Origin: an uncultured Prochlorococcus sp.
GTDB lineage: Bacteria; Cyanobacteriota; Cyanobacteriia; PCC-6307; Cyanobiaceae
Direction of reading: 5' to 3'
Length of the DNA: 64,000 nt
Assembly: GCA_902536455.1 (NCBI GenBank)
Contig: CACAXN010000006.1
Location: 1-64,000, forward strand
Position 1 is the first letter of the stretch. Every line of letters begins with the position of its first letter. The position numbers and the translations under genes are program-made. Positions 55,214 through 64,000 of the stretch are shown in pieces. Under the pieces are notes generated by a model. It saw nothing but the letters and a program-made list of their open reading frames with translations. It was not told the origin of the DNA and made no database searches.

Positions 55214-56185
55214 CTAGTAAATACGACTGAGAACAAATTCCGGAAGTGCCAGTAATGCTCTCTTGTACTCTGAGTCTGGCAACCAGACTAAAGCCTCTTT
55301 AGAGAGCATTGCAAAATCTTCAGCTAGTTTTCTAGAACTTTCAATAGCTTTAGAATCCATAATAATATTAAGAGCATCATCTAAATCATCTTTTTCAGAA
55401 AGTTCTCTGTTTATAAGAACAGACAATTTCTTATTTTCTTCTAAAGCATATAAAACTGGCGCGGTGAGATAACCACTAGCAAGATCACTCACAGCAGGTT
55501 TTCCAAGTTGTTTATCGTTTCCAGTAAAATCAAGTATGTCATCTACAACTTGGAAAGCTAAACCAATATTTTTGCCAAAATCGTACAACGAGGTTAATTT
55601 TTCATCAGCAAGACCACTCAAAACTCCAGCTGCTTTGCAACTGTTTGCTATTAATGATGCCGTTTTACAATAGCTTTTATTGATGTATTTGGAAAAAGAT
55701 TGAGCCGAATCAAATCTATTTAAATTTTGTTTGATTTCACCTTCTGCTAAATCCATTATTACTCTACTAAGTAATTTAACTACATTTACATTATCAAGAT
55801 TTGCCAAGTGCCAACTAGCTTGAGCGAATAAAAAATCACCTGCTAAAACAGCTACTCTGGTATTGAATCTGCTATGTACTGTATCTACTCCTCTTCGTGT
55901 AGAAGCTTCATCAACAACATCATCATGTACTAATGATGCTGTATGAATCATTTCAGTTATTTCAGCAAGCCTTTTGTGTTTGTTTGTTAAATTAAAGTCA
56001 GATGATATTGCTTTAGAAATTAATAAAACTATGCCCGGCCTCAATCTTTTACCCCCAGCACTAAAAAGATGTTCTGCTGCAGCTTGAAGAATTGGATGAC
56101 CAGCTCCTATTAAATTTTTCAGTTCAAGAATGAGATCATCAAGATCATTTTCGACTGGTTGTAGTAGCTCTGTTACTGTATTCAT
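55214..56185 (-). CDS. sds: Long-chain polyprenyl diphosphate synthase (solanesyl-type)
   Basis: Trans-prenyltransferase. First Asp-rich motif DDVVDEASTRRG (near residue 85) and second QVVDDILDFTGN (near 213) are seen, with GGKRLRPGIV near 46. Cyanobacterial members of this length make the C45 side chain of plastoquinone; a shorter geranylgeranyl product is the alternative. ATG at 56185 is preferred to the one 4 codons upstream, since MNTVTELLQPV is the usual cyanobacterial start. It uses ispG-pathway precursors and sits 27 bases behind murI. Confidence 0.93.
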   Translation of the reverse strand: MNTVTELLQPVENDLDDLILELKNLIGAGHPILQAAAEHLFSAGGKRLRPGIVLLISKAISSDFNLTNKHKRLAEITEMIHTASLVHDDVVDEASTRRGVDTVHSRFNTRVAVLAGDFLFAQASWHLANLDNVNVVKLLSRVIMDLAEGEIKQNLNRFDSAQSFSKYINKSYCKTASLIANSCKAAGVLSGLADEKLTSLYDFGKNIGLAFQVVDDILDFTGNDKQLGKPAVSDLASGYLTAPVLYALEENKKLSVLINRELSEKDDLDDALNIIMDSKAIESSRKLAEDFAMLSKEALVWLPDSEYKRALLALPEFVLSRIY

Positions 56186-56212
56186 GATTATCCTCATTTA
56201 TATATTAAGGAA

Positions 56213-57007
56213 TCAAACATTACTTCGGAGGTTAACCAACCTAATTTCTTTATTAATTCCAAGCCATAATTTTACTTTTTTGGAAAAATCATCTTTATTT
56301 GAAGTGACATAGAATTTTATATTTTCGAATGAAAGACTTTCGTAGCGGTAAGTTTCTGGAATCGCAAAAGTTTCATTGAATTTTTTTATTAATGCTTTTG
56401 ATGGATCAATGACTTTTATATTTGAATCTATTTTTTTTCTTAAAAAGTCATAAATAAGAGGGTAATGACTACATCCAAGTATTAATTCTTCAATATTTTT
56501 ATTTAATAATGGTTTTAAATATAAATCCGTCAGTTTGTCTAGCTTAATAAAATCAAGCTTTTCTTTCTCAATTTCTGATACAAATTCTGGACATTCTTTT
56601 TGAAATATTTTTATATTTTCCTTTTTAGAACTTATAGCATTTATGTAATAAGAAGATTTAACTGTTGTTTGTGTTGCTAAGATACCTATCATTTTTTTAT
56701 TAACTATTTCTGATACTGAATTTATAAGATCAAAGCATGGGATTCTTAAGTTTTTTTCTAGGATATCAAGTGCACATGCATTTGTAGTATTACAAGCTAT
56801 TAAAAGGGCATCCAAATTCTTATTTTCAAAAAAGGTGCAAATCTCTTTTGCAATTAATCTGATTTCTCCAAATTTTTTATTCCCAAAAGGGATTTTTTGT
56901 GTATCTGCCAAATAAAAAACTTCAACATCTTTTCGTGTTTTTAGTAAAGAATTAAGGATAGTAAAACCACCTATTCCACTATCAAATATACCTATTTTAA
57001 GTTTCAC
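56213..57007 (-). CDS. murI: Glutamate racemase
   Basis: Makes D-glutamate for peptidoglycan. The 264-residue chain has the two catalytic Cys: C73 in LLIACNTTNACALD (about 69-82) and C183 in LILGCSHYPLIYD (about 179-191), plus the N-terminal IGIFDSGIGGFT (about 5-16) with D9. Starts on ATG and overlaps the amidase gene by 4 bases, so the two cell-wall genes are coupled. Confidence 0.96.
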   Translation of the reverse strand: MKLKIGIFDSGIGGFTILNSLLKTRKDVEVFYLADTQKIPFGNKKFGEIRLIAKEICTFFENKNLDALLIACNTTNACALDILEKNLRIPCFDLINSVSEIVNKKMIGILATQTTVKSSYYINAISSKKENIKIFQKECPEFVSEIEKEKLDFIKLDKLTDLYLKPLLNKNIEELILGCSHYPLIYDFLRKKIDSNIKVIDPSKALIKKFNETFAIPETYRYESLSFENIKFYVTSNKDDFSKKVKLWLGINKEIRLVNLRSNV

Positions 57008-58089
57008 CCTACTTTATATAAATATTCAAGGATGCCTTTTGCAATAGCATAAGCTAATCTTTTACGATGAGTTGTTTTTTCTAATCTTCTTGCGTCTAAT
57101 CTTCCTGTTAAAAATCCAATTTCTACCAGAACTGCAGGCATCCTTGTATTTTTAATTACGTAAAACCTGCCTTGTTTAACTCCTCGGTCAGGACTACCGG
57201 GTGAAACTTTCATAATTTGTTTTTGAATTCTTTTGGCGAGTAATCTACCTCTCCAACCTCTATAGTAAAAAGTTTCCAACCCATTAATATCCCTTCTTTT
57301 TCCTCTTGATGCATTTGCATGAATACTTACAAAGATATCTGCATCAATATTGTTAGCAAAGTTAGCTCGTGGACTTAAATCCAAATCAACTTCTGTTTTT
57401 CTAGTTAACCTTACTTTGACACCTTTTTCAGACAATAAATTTTTAACTATTTTGGAAACCTCTAATACAACATCAGTTTCCCTAATACCACCAATGCCTA
57501 TTGCTCCTGGATCAGGCCCTCCATGTCCTGGATCAATAACAACCAAAAATTTGTTTTGTTTTACTTCAGGTAATTTCAAATAACCATAGTCTTTTTTCTT
57601 CTTATAAGTTGAGTTTTTATTTGCTTGAATATTCCTTCTTCTCTTTTCAACTAAACCTTCTCTAATCTCCTTAAATGGATATTTTGGGTTAAAAAGTTTA
57701 ATTTTCCAACTATTTTGATCCAAGCCAACCATTCGCCAAGTTAAAGGTTTTAAATAAGTTTCCTCCTTAAATTCAATTACTAGTCTTGTTTTTCCCTCCT
57801 TTGGTTTACCTAATCTAATTTCTTTTATTGGACCATTACCTTTAATTGTTCTGGGATTATTTAATTCTCCTGGGAAATCAACCCAGAATCTATCGCCATA
57901 TATTTTATTAGCCTTCTGAAAGTATGTTTTTAAATTTGAATTTGTTTTAGTTCTTAATTCTAAAGCCCCATTAGTTCTCAAAGCCCATGCTGCAAGGTCA
58001 CTTGAAGATTTAACTGGGAGGATTGCAGAATTTAAAAATAAAAAAAAAGATAAATAATAAAAAAGTTTATTATCTAAAAACCTTATCAT
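57004..58089 (-). CDS. N-acetylmuramoyl-L-alanine amidase (AmiC-like)
   Basis: Zn-dependent Amidase_3 enzyme, cutting the bond between muramic acid and the peptide stem in septum splitting and wall remodelling. It has a signal peptide (about 1-27), an AMIN-like wall-targeting region (about 35-140) and the catalytic domain (about 175-361), with VVIDPGHGGPDPGAIG (Zn His), a Glu in the ETDVVLEV segment, SIHANAS (Zn His) and a catalytic Glu in LVEIGFLTG. 361 residues. It overlaps murI by 4 bases and the nitrilase gene by 1. Confidence 0.93.
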   Translation of the reverse strand: MIRFLDNKLFYYLSFFLFLNSAILPVKSSSDLAAWALRTNGALELRTKTNSNLKTYFQKANKIYGDRFWVDFPGELNNPRTIKGNGPIKEIRLGKPKEGKTRLVIEFKEETYLKPLTWRMVGLDQNSWKIKLFNPKYPFKEIREGLVEKRRRNIQANKNSTYKKKKDYGYLKLPEVKQNKFLVVIDPGHGGPDPGAIGIGGIRETDVVLEVSKIVKNLLSEKGVKVRLTRKTEVDLDLSPRANFANNIDADIFVSIHANASRGKRRDINGLETFYYRGWRGRLLAKRIQKQIMKVSPGSPDRGVKQGRFYVIKNTRMPAVLVEIGFLTGRLDARRLEKTTHRKRLAYAIAKGILEYLYKVG

Positions 58090-58916
58090 TAATTTGGAAA
58101 CAAATTGTTTTTTTTATGTTTAAGGCTTGGCATCTGCTCCCTAATTTTTTTTACTCTTTCTTTATCAGCTGGAGCTATCGCAGCTCCCTGAGTTTTTCCA
58201 GCATCAGATAAAACCGTGCCCCATGGGTCAATTACCATTGCATGTCCATGACTTTGCCTTCTCCCGTAATGAATCCCAGTTTGGGCTGGAGCTACTACAT
58301 ATGCTGTATTCTCAATCGCTCTTGCTTGTAAAAGGATTTGCCAATGATCTTTTCCAGTAAATGCTGTAAAAGCGGCGGGAATCATAATCAACTCTGCTCC
58401 ATTCGAAGACAAATATCTGTAAAGTTCAGGGAATCTAACGTCGTAACAAATCGATAATCCTATTTTACATAGTCCCGGAACATCTACAACAGGTGGATAC
58501 TCCTCCCCAGATAAAATAGTAGATGATTCCTTATATAAATTTCCATCTGGCAAATCAACATCAAATAAATGAATCTTGTCGTATTTTGCTAAAATCTGCC
58601 CGTCCTTATTAAAAAGCGCTGATCTATTAAAAGTATGACTGTCATCCCCAGCAGGCACAGGATACCCTCCTCCCAAAAGAAATACTTGATATCTTTGGGA
58701 CATTTTTTTGAGGAAATTTGAACACTTCACTGATAATTCAGAAGCTAATAAAAGTTTTTCATCATCATCACCTAAAAAAGCAAAATTCTCTGGCAATCCT
58801 ATTAACTCGGCACCTCTTCTAGCAGCTAATTCAATCTGTTCTTCTGCTTCAGTAAAATTTGCTTCAACATTTGAAGTACTTGTAATTTGCAATGCAGCTA
58901 CCAAAAAATCAGTCAA
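58089..58916 (-). CDS. Carbon-nitrogen hydrolase (Nit1/Nit2-type)
   Basis: A 275-residue nitrilase-superfamily amidase with the Glu-Lys-Cys triad: E in LIGLPENFAFLGDDDEK (about 38-54), K in LAKYDKIHLFDVD (about 109-121) and C in KIGLSICYDVRFPELYRYLS (about 149-168). VVAPAQTGIHYGRRQSHGHA near 210-229 is typical of Nit1/Nit2 (deaminated-glutathione or omega-amidase) proteins. So it is likely a repair or scavenging amidase, not a true nitrilase. Adjoins the amidase gene with 1-base overlap. Confidence 0.9.
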   Translation of the reverse strand: MTDFLVAALQITSTSNVEANFTEAEEQIELAARRGAELIGLPENFAFLGDDDEKLLLASELSVKCSNFLKKMSQRYQVFLLGGGYPVPAGDDSHTFNRSALFNKDGQILAKYDKIHLFDVDLPDGNLYKESSTILSGEEYPPVVDVPGLCKIGLSICYDVRFPELYRYLSSNGAELIMIPAAFTAFTGKDHWQILLQARAIENTAYVVAPAQTGIHYGRRQSHGHAMVIDPWGTVLSDAGKTQGAAIAPADKERVKKIREQMPSLKHKKNNLFPN

Positions 58917-58946
58917 GACTTTACTCCTAATGAACCAATTCGTAAA

Positions 58947-59681
58947 TCATGAGGCACGAATCACACCTCTTTCAACTTGAGCTGGAACAATATCTAAGCA
59001 ATCAAGTTCAGAGCAACATTTAAAATCATCATCATAATCTCCGAGACTTGTCAATCTTTTGCCATGGGTTGCTGTTTTTAAACATTTCAAAATATCATTT
59101 TTCCAGACATCCCAAAGTGCCAAAGCAGCCTGTAATTCGTCATTCAGAATATTAATTTCTAAATCACAGTTCTGTTTTAGGTATGAGACCAAAGCACCAG
59201 CAGCTAAAGAATCCTCAAGTGAATAAGAGCCTTCCCAACCACTACCAAGTATTAAAACATTTTCACTTTTTAATGAAATGATTTTTTCGGCAACTGCTTT
59301 TCTATTTGGGAGACCCATAGCAAATAAATGCTTAGCATTTTGAACTTTTTGCAATGATTTAGTCCCATTAGTCGTACTCATAAATAGTCTTTTACCATTA
59401 ACAACCTTTTTTGTAACTGATAAAGGAGAATTTCCTAAATCAAAGCCCTCAATCTTCTTTCCGCCTCTCTCTCCAAGCATTAGTCTCTTTTCAGCTTGCC
59501 ACTTAATTGCAGATTCTTTTAATAAATCTAAATCTGCAAAAACTTGTATTGAATCAGCTCCATTATTTAAAGCCCAAGAAATTGTGGTTGTAGCTCTTAA
59601 AACATCAATGACCACTGCGATGTCTGGACTATATTCAGGAACATCCTTTGCAACGTGATAATAAGTAAGATTAATAATCAA
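58947..59681 (-). CDS. comB: 2-phosphosulfolactate phosphatase-family protein (ComB-like)
   Basis: A 244-residue protein of the ComB family. It opens with the short strands INLTYYHVAKDVP then IAVVIDVLRATTTISWALNN (about 21-40) and carries GERGGKKIEGFDLGNSPLS (about 72-90) and MSTTNGTKSLQKV (about 101-113), all ComB hallmarks. In methanogens ComB serves coenzyme M synthesis; cyanobacteria lack that pathway, so the cyanobacterial substrate, possibly a related 2-hydroxy-acid phosphate, is unknown. First gene of the comB-acs row, divergent from aroA. Confidence 0.88.
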   Translation of the reverse strand: MIINLTYYHVAKDVPEYSPDIAVVIDVLRATTTISWALNNGADSIQVFADLDLLKESAIKWQAEKRLMLGERGGKKIEGFDLGNSPLSVTKKVVNGKRLFMSTTNGTKSLQKVQNAKHLFAMGLPNRKAVAEKIISLKSENVLILGSGWEGSYSLEDSLAAGALVSYLKQNCDLEINILNDELQAALALWDVWKNDILKCLKTATHGKRLTSLGDYDDDFKCCSELDCLDIVPAQVERGVIRAS

Positions 59682-59807
59682 ATCCTTTTTCTGAATTTAT
59701 TATAGAAAACAGTTACTTAATTTGATTATTTTTTTTTTAAAACAAACTTGTTGATAATATATAACTAATTGTTTTTACAGAAATCTTATCAAGTATTTAA
59801 TTTGAAA

Positions 59808-61118
59808 ATGAATCATATCCGCACAATAAAAGGTGGAGTTAATTTAAAAGGAAAAGTAAAAGTACCTGGAGATAAATCTATTTCTCATAGAGCTCTAATA
59901 ATAGGAAGTATTGCTAAGGGTGAGACGACTATTGAGGGGTTCTTACATTCTGAAGATCCACTTTCAACTGCTGATTGTCTTAGAAAGTTAGGTGTAAAAA
60001 TACCAGAAATAAAAAAAAATGAGCCTTTCACGATTTCAGGATTGGGTCTTGATGGATTTAAAGAGCCCAAAGAAATTTTAAATTGTGGGAATTCGGGAAC
60101 CACCATGAGATTATTAATGGGGTTACTTGCCGGTCAAGAAGGCAAGAATTTCATCTTAACAGGTGATATTTCTCTTAATGAAAGGCCAATGGGGAGAGTA
60201 GGCAAACCGTTATCGTTGATGGGTGGCAAAATTTTTGGTAGAGAAAAAGGAAACAAAGCTCCAATCTCAATTGATGGGAATAAATTAAAAGGGTGTGTTA
60301 TCGGAACCCCTGTAGCGAGTGCTCAAGTAAAATCTGCAATCTTATTGGCAGGCCTCAAAGCTTCTGGAACCACTTCTGTTATTGAACCGGCATCTTCAAG
60401 AGATCATACTGAAAGAATGTTAAAAGCATTTGGAGCAGACATCAGTATTAGAGGAGAATTAGGAAGGAATGTAGTTATCAAGTCAGGGAGCGACTTAATT
60501 GGCCAGAGAATATTGATTCCTGGAGACATAAGCTCTGCTTCTTTTTGGATGATTGCTGCATCTATTGTTCCAAATTCAGAGGTTTTAATTCAGAATGTAG
60601 GACTAAATCCCACTAGAACAGGGATTTTAAATGTAATGGATTCAATGGGGTGCAATTATGAGATTTTAGATAAATCGACTATTGCAGGTGAACCTATTGG
60701 ATCTATTAAAGTAAAGACTTCAAATAATTTGAGATCATTCACTATTGAAGGAGATATTCTCCCAAAACTTATAGATGAAATTCCTATCCTTACTGTGGCT
60801 GCCTGCTTTTGTAATGGAGTTTCTGAAATTAAGGATGCACAAGAATTAAGAGTTAAGGAGACAGATCGATTAAAAGTCATGGCACGACAGTTACAAAAAT
60901 TCGGTGCTGAATTAACGGAAAAAAAGGATGGGTTAATTATTAATGGGCAATCAAAATTTCATTCTGCGGAAGTCGACAGTGAGACAGATCATCGAGTGGC
61001 AATGAGTCTTGCTATTGCTTCACTTCTTGCCAATGGCACCTCAAAAATCATGAGAGCAGATGCAGCTAGCGTCTCGTACCCCACTTTTTGGGAAGAGCTG
61101 GCCAAACTAACTAACTAG
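59808..61118 (+). CDS. aroA: 3-phosphoshikimate 1-carboxyvinyltransferase (EPSP synthase)
   Basis: Sixth step of the shikimate pathway, joining PEP to shikimate-3-phosphate; target of glyphosate in many organisms. The protein has [32 protein letters not shown] (the sensitivity-linked GNSGT loop), [18 protein letters not shown] and the late [16 protein letters not shown] at 59808 gives 436 residues starting [14 protein letters not shown]; the reading from TTG at 59769 adds 13 residues not typical of the family. The Gly in the GNSGT loop places it with the class II-like bacterial type, but that is inferred. Confidence 0.95.
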   Translation: MNHIRTIKGGVNLKGKVKVPGDKSISHRALIIGSIAKGETTIEGFLHSEDPLSTADCLRKLGVKIPEIKKNEPFTISGLGLDGFKEPKEILNCGNSGTTMRLLMGLLAGQEGKNFILTGDISLNERPMGRVGKPLSLMGGKIFGREKGNKAPISIDGNKLKGCVIGTPVASAQVKSAILLAGLKASGTTSVIEPASSRDHTERMLKAFGADISIRGELGRNVVIKSGSDLIGQRILIPGDISSASFWMIAASIVPNSEVLIQNVGLNPTRTGILNVMDSMGCNYEILDKSTIAGEPIGSIKVKTSNNLRSFTIEGDILPKLIDEIPILTVAACFCNGVSEIKDAQELRVKETDRLKVMARQLQKFGAELTEKKDGLIINGQSKFHSAEVDSETDHRVAMSLAIASLLANGTSKIMRADAASVSYPTFWEELAKLTN

Positions 61119-61130
61119 CCTAAAAAGTTT

Positions 61131-62036
61131 TTGACTGAATTAATAGAAATTTTAACTAAAGATGGTAGTTACTCTTTAAGAAGTACGTTTTTTCAAGAGA
61201 ACTTCCATAGTTTATTGGGAGCATTGGAGGAAACAAAGTCAAAGTTTACAGCTACTTCTAATTTGCAAAGATTTAATGGAAAATCTCTTAATGTTTTGGA
61301 TATATGTTTTGGTTTAGGATACAATTCCGCTTCTTTATTAAATGAATTAATCACACAAAAATCGTATTTAAATTTGTATGCGTTGGAGATTGATAAAAAG
61401 CCTCTTGAATATTCGCTTAGAAACAAATCTTTTTTAAAATTATGGGCTCCAAAAGTTAGAACAATATTTGAATCACTTTATCGAAAAGATTACTTTGAGG
61501 ATCAATTTTTTAAGTGCAGTGTTTTGTGGGGTGATGCTAGAGAAAAAATCAACATTATTCCTTCATCTATTAAATTTGATCTGATTTATTTAGATGGTTT
61601 TTCTCCTCAAAAATGCCCACAAGTATGGACAATTGAATTTTTATCTAAAGTCGCAGAAAATCTTAATTCTCAGGGTTATTTAATAACTTATTCTTCTTCA
61701 GCGGCAGTAAGAAAAACTTTAAGAAATCTTGGATTAGAAATTTTTACTATTAAGCCAAGTTTGAAAAACAGAACTTTTTGGAGTCAGGGAACTGTTGCAA
61801 TATCGAAATTTGATAAGAATAAATTGAAAACTAATTTAAATTTTGAAAAGTTATCTTTAATGGAAGAGGAACATCTCTTAACTAAAGCTAGTATTCCATA
61901 TAGAGATCAAGATTTAAACTCAAGTAAAGACGACATAATAAAAAGGAGATTAGATGAGCAATTATTCTCAAATCTATTATCGACAAATAAATGGAGAGAG
62001 AAGTGGGGAATGACGAAGTTATCCATTAAGAGTTAG
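61131..62036 (+). CDS. MnmC-like tRNA methyltransferase domain protein
   Basis: A 301-residue protein of the MnmC methyltransferase-domain family (DUF752). Motif I is VLDICFGLGYNSASLLNEL (about 54-72), with YLDGFSPQKCPQVWTIEFL (about 158-176) as the family's characteristic segment. E. coli MnmC fuses this to an oxidase domain; here the methyltransferase stands alone and would finish the mnm5(s2)U tRNA modification. It starts on TTG, 12 bases behind aroA and 26 before glmU. Confidence 0.88.
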   Translation: MTELIEILTKDGSYSLRSTFFQENFHSLLGALEETKSKFTATSNLQRFNGKSLNVLDICFGLGYNSASLLNELITQKSYLNLYALEIDKKPLEYSLRNKSFLKLWAPKVRTIFESLYRKDYFEDQFFKCSVLWGDAREKINIIPSSIKFDLIYLDGFSPQKCPQVWTIEFLSKVAENLNSQGYLITYSSSAAVRKTLRNLGLEIFTIKPSLKNRTFWSQGTVAISKFDKNKLKTNLNFEKLSLMEEEHLLTKASIPYRDQDLNSSKDDIIKRRLDEQLFSNLLSTNKWREKWGMTKLSIKS

Positions 62037-62061
62037 ATTTAAATAAGGATTTCAAAAAAAC

Positions 62062-63411
62062 ATGTTAAGTGTTGCGATATTAGCGGCAGGCAAGGGCACT
62101 AGGATGGAAAGCTCATTGCCAAAAGTTTTACATAAAATTTCTGGCAAAAGTCTTCTACAAAGAGTAATTGATTCATGTGTCGAATTAAAACCTGATCAAA
62201 TTTTCGTAATTACTGGACACAAATCAAAAGAAGTACAAAAGTCGATCCCAAACGATAAAAAAATCCATTTTGTTATTCAAGAACCTCAATCCGGAACCGG
62301 TCATGCTATTCAGGTACTTTGTAGAGAAGTAAAAAATCATGAAGGCAACCTATTGGTACTTAACGGAGATGTGCCACTTATTAGGACTAGCACTTTAAAA
62401 AGACTTTTGTATTTACACGATTCAAAAAATGCTAATGTTTCTTTAATTACTACAAAGAAAACAAATCCTCATGGATATGGAAGAGTTTTTTTGAAGGGTG
62501 ATTTTATAGAGAGAATTGTTGAGGAAAAAGATTGCAATGATATAGAAAGAGAAAATCCATTAATAAATGCAGGTGTTTACTGTTTTAACTGGAGAAACTT
62601 GTCAGCAATAATTAATACCTTGCAAAGCAATAATAATCAAAAAGAGATTTACTTAACAGATACGGTATCTTTGCTAAAAAATTCCTTAGGCCTCGAGGTA
62701 GAGGATAATGGAGAGCTTCAAGGAATTAATAACAGAATTCAACTTTCAGAGTGCGAGGAAATTATTCAGAATTCAATTAAAGAAAAGCATATGCTGAATG
62801 GTGTAACTTTTATAAATAAAGCAACTTGTTCAATTAGTGAAGAAGCTGAAATTGGTAAGGATGTGATTATAGAGGCTAATACACATATAAGAGGAAATAC
62901 CAAAATAAATAGTCATTGCATTATCGGACCAAATACTTTTATTGAGAATTCTAATGTGGGATTAAATTGTGAAATTTCAAACTCTACTGTTTATGCTTCT
63001 CAGATAATAGATTCTATAAAAATTGGCCCTTATAGTCATATAAGACCTAATTCCAAAATATCTTCCTTTAGCAAAATAGGTAATTTTGTTGAAATCAAAA
63101 ATAGCCAATTAGAGGAAGAATCTAAAGTAAATCATTTAAGTTATATTGGCGATTCTATTATTGGAAGCTCTACAAATATTGGAGCGGGTACTATTACTGC
63201 AAATTTTGATGGTCAGAAAAAACATCAAACAAAAATTGGTAAAAATTCCAGTATTGGTGCAAATACAGTTTTTGTTGCGCCAATTAATCTCGGAGAATCA
63301 GTTACAACTGGCGCTGGTTCAGTGATCACAAAAGACTCCAAAGATAATTCATTAGCAATCTCAAGAACTAAGCAAGTAAATATAGAAAATTGGGAAAGAA
63401 AGAAATCCTGA
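62062..63411 (+). CDS. glmU: Bifunctional UDP-GlcNAc pyrophosphorylase / GlcN-1-P acetyltransferase
   Basis: Makes UDP-N-acetylglucosamine for peptidoglycan and LPS. The N-terminal uridyltransferase has [18 protein letters not shown] (about 7-24), [11 protein letters not shown] and LNGDVPLI. The C-terminal acetyltransferase is a left-handed beta-helix of hexapeptide repeats (about 250-449), with catalytic-region residues near [20 protein letters not shown]. 449 residues, normal length. Ends 2 bases before the facing murF stop. Confidence 0.97.
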   Translation: MLSVAILAAGKGTRMESSLPKVLHKISGKSLLQRVIDSCVELKPDQIFVITGHKSKEVQKSIPNDKKIHFVIQEPQSGTGHAIQVLCREVKNHEGNLLVLNGDVPLIRTSTLKRLLYLHDSKNANVSLITTKKTNPHGYGRVFLKGDFIERIVEEKDCNDIERENPLINAGVYCFNWRNLSAIINTLQSNNNQKEIYLTDTVSLLKNSLGLEVEDNGELQGINNRIQLSECEEIIQNSIKEKHMLNGVTFINKATCSISEEAEIGKDVIIEANTHIRGNTKINSHCIIGPNTFIENSNVGLNCEISNSTVYASQIIDSIKIGPYSHIRPNSKISSFSKIGNFVEIKNSQLEEESKVNHLSYIGDSIIGSSTNIGAGTITANFDGQKKHQTKIGKNSSIGANTVFVAPINLGESVTTGAGSVITKDSKDNSLAISRTKQVNIENWERKKS

Positions 63412-63412
63412 T

Positions 63413-64000
63413 CTAATTAATTAATTTAATAATTTTTTCAAGTTGCCAACATCTGCTCCCTTTTATAAGAATAGAATCACCTTTTTTTGTAAATTTGTTT
63501 ATCTTTTTAGGTACATCTTTAATATCATTTAAAACTAAAAATTTTTTCTTATCTTCTAGATAATTTGTGTAAATTTTTTCATTTTTTTTATCGCAAATAA
63601 ATAAACACTTTTCTATGTCTGAATTATTTATTAAGTTTAATATCTCTTTATGATATTTTTCAGATTCTTCTCCCAATTCTTGCATACTTCCAAATATAAA
63701 AAATTTATTTCTCGGTTTTTCAATCAGGTTTTTGATGCATGCTTTTACCGACTCTGGCGAAGCATTATATGATTCATCATATATTGTTGTTTTTACTGAT
63801 TTAAGAATTTTATTTCTTCCACCTAAACTTACAAAATCAAATTTATTAAAACTTTCAAAATCAATACCTAGCTCTTTAGCAACTGTATAAGCAAATAAGA
63901 AATTTGAAGCATTATGAAATCCCTCAAATGAAATTTTGAAGGTATTTTCTTCAATTAAAATTGTTTTGTTCTTAGAATCATAAAATCCTTGTAAATTACC
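63413..64000 (-). CDS. murF: UDP-MurNAc-tripeptide--D-Ala-D-Ala ligase, partial
   Basis: C-terminal part of MurF, the last cytoplasmic ligase of the peptidoglycan monomer; the 5' end lies beyond the window. About 195 codons are visible on the minus strand. They hold FEGFHNASNFLFAYTVAKEL, the central-to-C-terminal transition, then LGGRNKI, YDESYNASPESVKACIKNL (the DSYNANP motif of the Mur ligases) and FGSMQELGEESEKYHKEI. The end IKGSRCWQLEKII matches the usual vKGSr. The frame is open throughout to base 64000. Confidence 0.88.
   Translation of the reverse strand, partial: GNLQGFYDSKNKTILIEENTFKISFEGFHNASNFLFAYTVAKELGIDFESFNKFDFVSLGGRNKILKSVKTTIYDESYNASPESVKACIKNLIEKPRNKFFIFGSMQELGEESEKYHKEILNLINNSDIEKCLFICDKKNEKIYTNYLEDKKKFLVLNDIKDVPKKINKFTKKGDSILIKGSRCWQLEKIIKLIN

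Overview
The window looks like core chromosome of a high-light-adapted Prochlorococcus. The DNA is very AT-rich and tightly packed. It carries one divinyl-chlorophyll antenna gene (pcb), a lycopene cyclase of the CrtL type, a B12-dependent ribonucleotide reductase, a phosphite/phosphonate-type ABC transporter, and many small proteins typical of marine picocyanobacteria. Strain or clade cannot be fixed by reading alone.

Layout. 1-3.1 kb: ctpA, ispG and a type-4 uracil-DNA glycosylase, all on the minus strand. 3.2-8.3 kb: an aminotransferase, the phnD-phnC-phnE transporter and an SGNH hydrolase. 8.3-10.3 kb: a minus-strand operon of a DUF3531 protein, rsmE and a DUF92 kinase-like protein. 10.3-17.5 kb: an orphan ECF-type ATPase overlapping hslO, a CPP1-like J-domain protein, prfC, a methyltransferase and nrdJ. 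17.5-22.7 kb: the most plastic part. It holds small membrane proteins, a structured leader resembling a glutamine (Downstream-peptide) riboswitch in front of a 33-residue DUF4278 protein, and a tRNA-Ser(UGA) with a truncated second copy of its 5' half just upstream (an integration scar). A methyltransferase and several membrane proteins follow. 22.7-34.7 kb: Tic20-like protein, glyoxalase, a ribbon-helix-helix/GIY-YIG-like pair, GMC and FAD oxidoreductases, a CbiX chelatase with a His-rich tail, a SulP transporter and the metA-metY pair. 34.7-39.1 kb: a notable cluster of a divergent GpsA-like dehydrogenase, a glucosylglycerol-phosphate phosphatase (GgpP/StpA), an ArsS-type radical SAM enzyme and a Fur-family regulator. 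39-49 kb: isochorismatase-like hydrolase, MscS, a POR-like reductase, lycopene cyclase, SDR, GIY-YIG/membrane fusion, GST, GltS-like carrier and pcb. 49-64 kb: hisS with two small genes, an exonuclease, DUF1350, then the operon comB-nitrilase-amidase-murI-prenyl synthase-acs, and finally aroA, a MnmC-like methyltransferase, glmU and a partial murF.

How genes fit together. The 53-59 kb operon and the glmU/murF end join peptidoglycan synthesis and remodelling (murI, amidase, glmU, murF) with the plastoquinone side chain (prenyl synthase) and acetate activation (acs). metA carries the Glu expected of an acetyl-CoA-using enzyme, which agrees with its overlapping partner metY. The phn genes make an uptake system with no C-P lyase in the window.

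The best candidates for something undescribed are the 34.7-38.6 kb cluster, in which an osmolyte-type phosphatase and a G3P-dehydrogenase-like protein sit beside an arsenosugar-type radical SAM enzyme, and the tRNA-Ser scar at 18.7-19.2 kb with the gene block behind it. A type-4 uracil-DNA glycosylase that appears to have lost its iron-sulfur cluster ligands is a smaller but clear anomaly.
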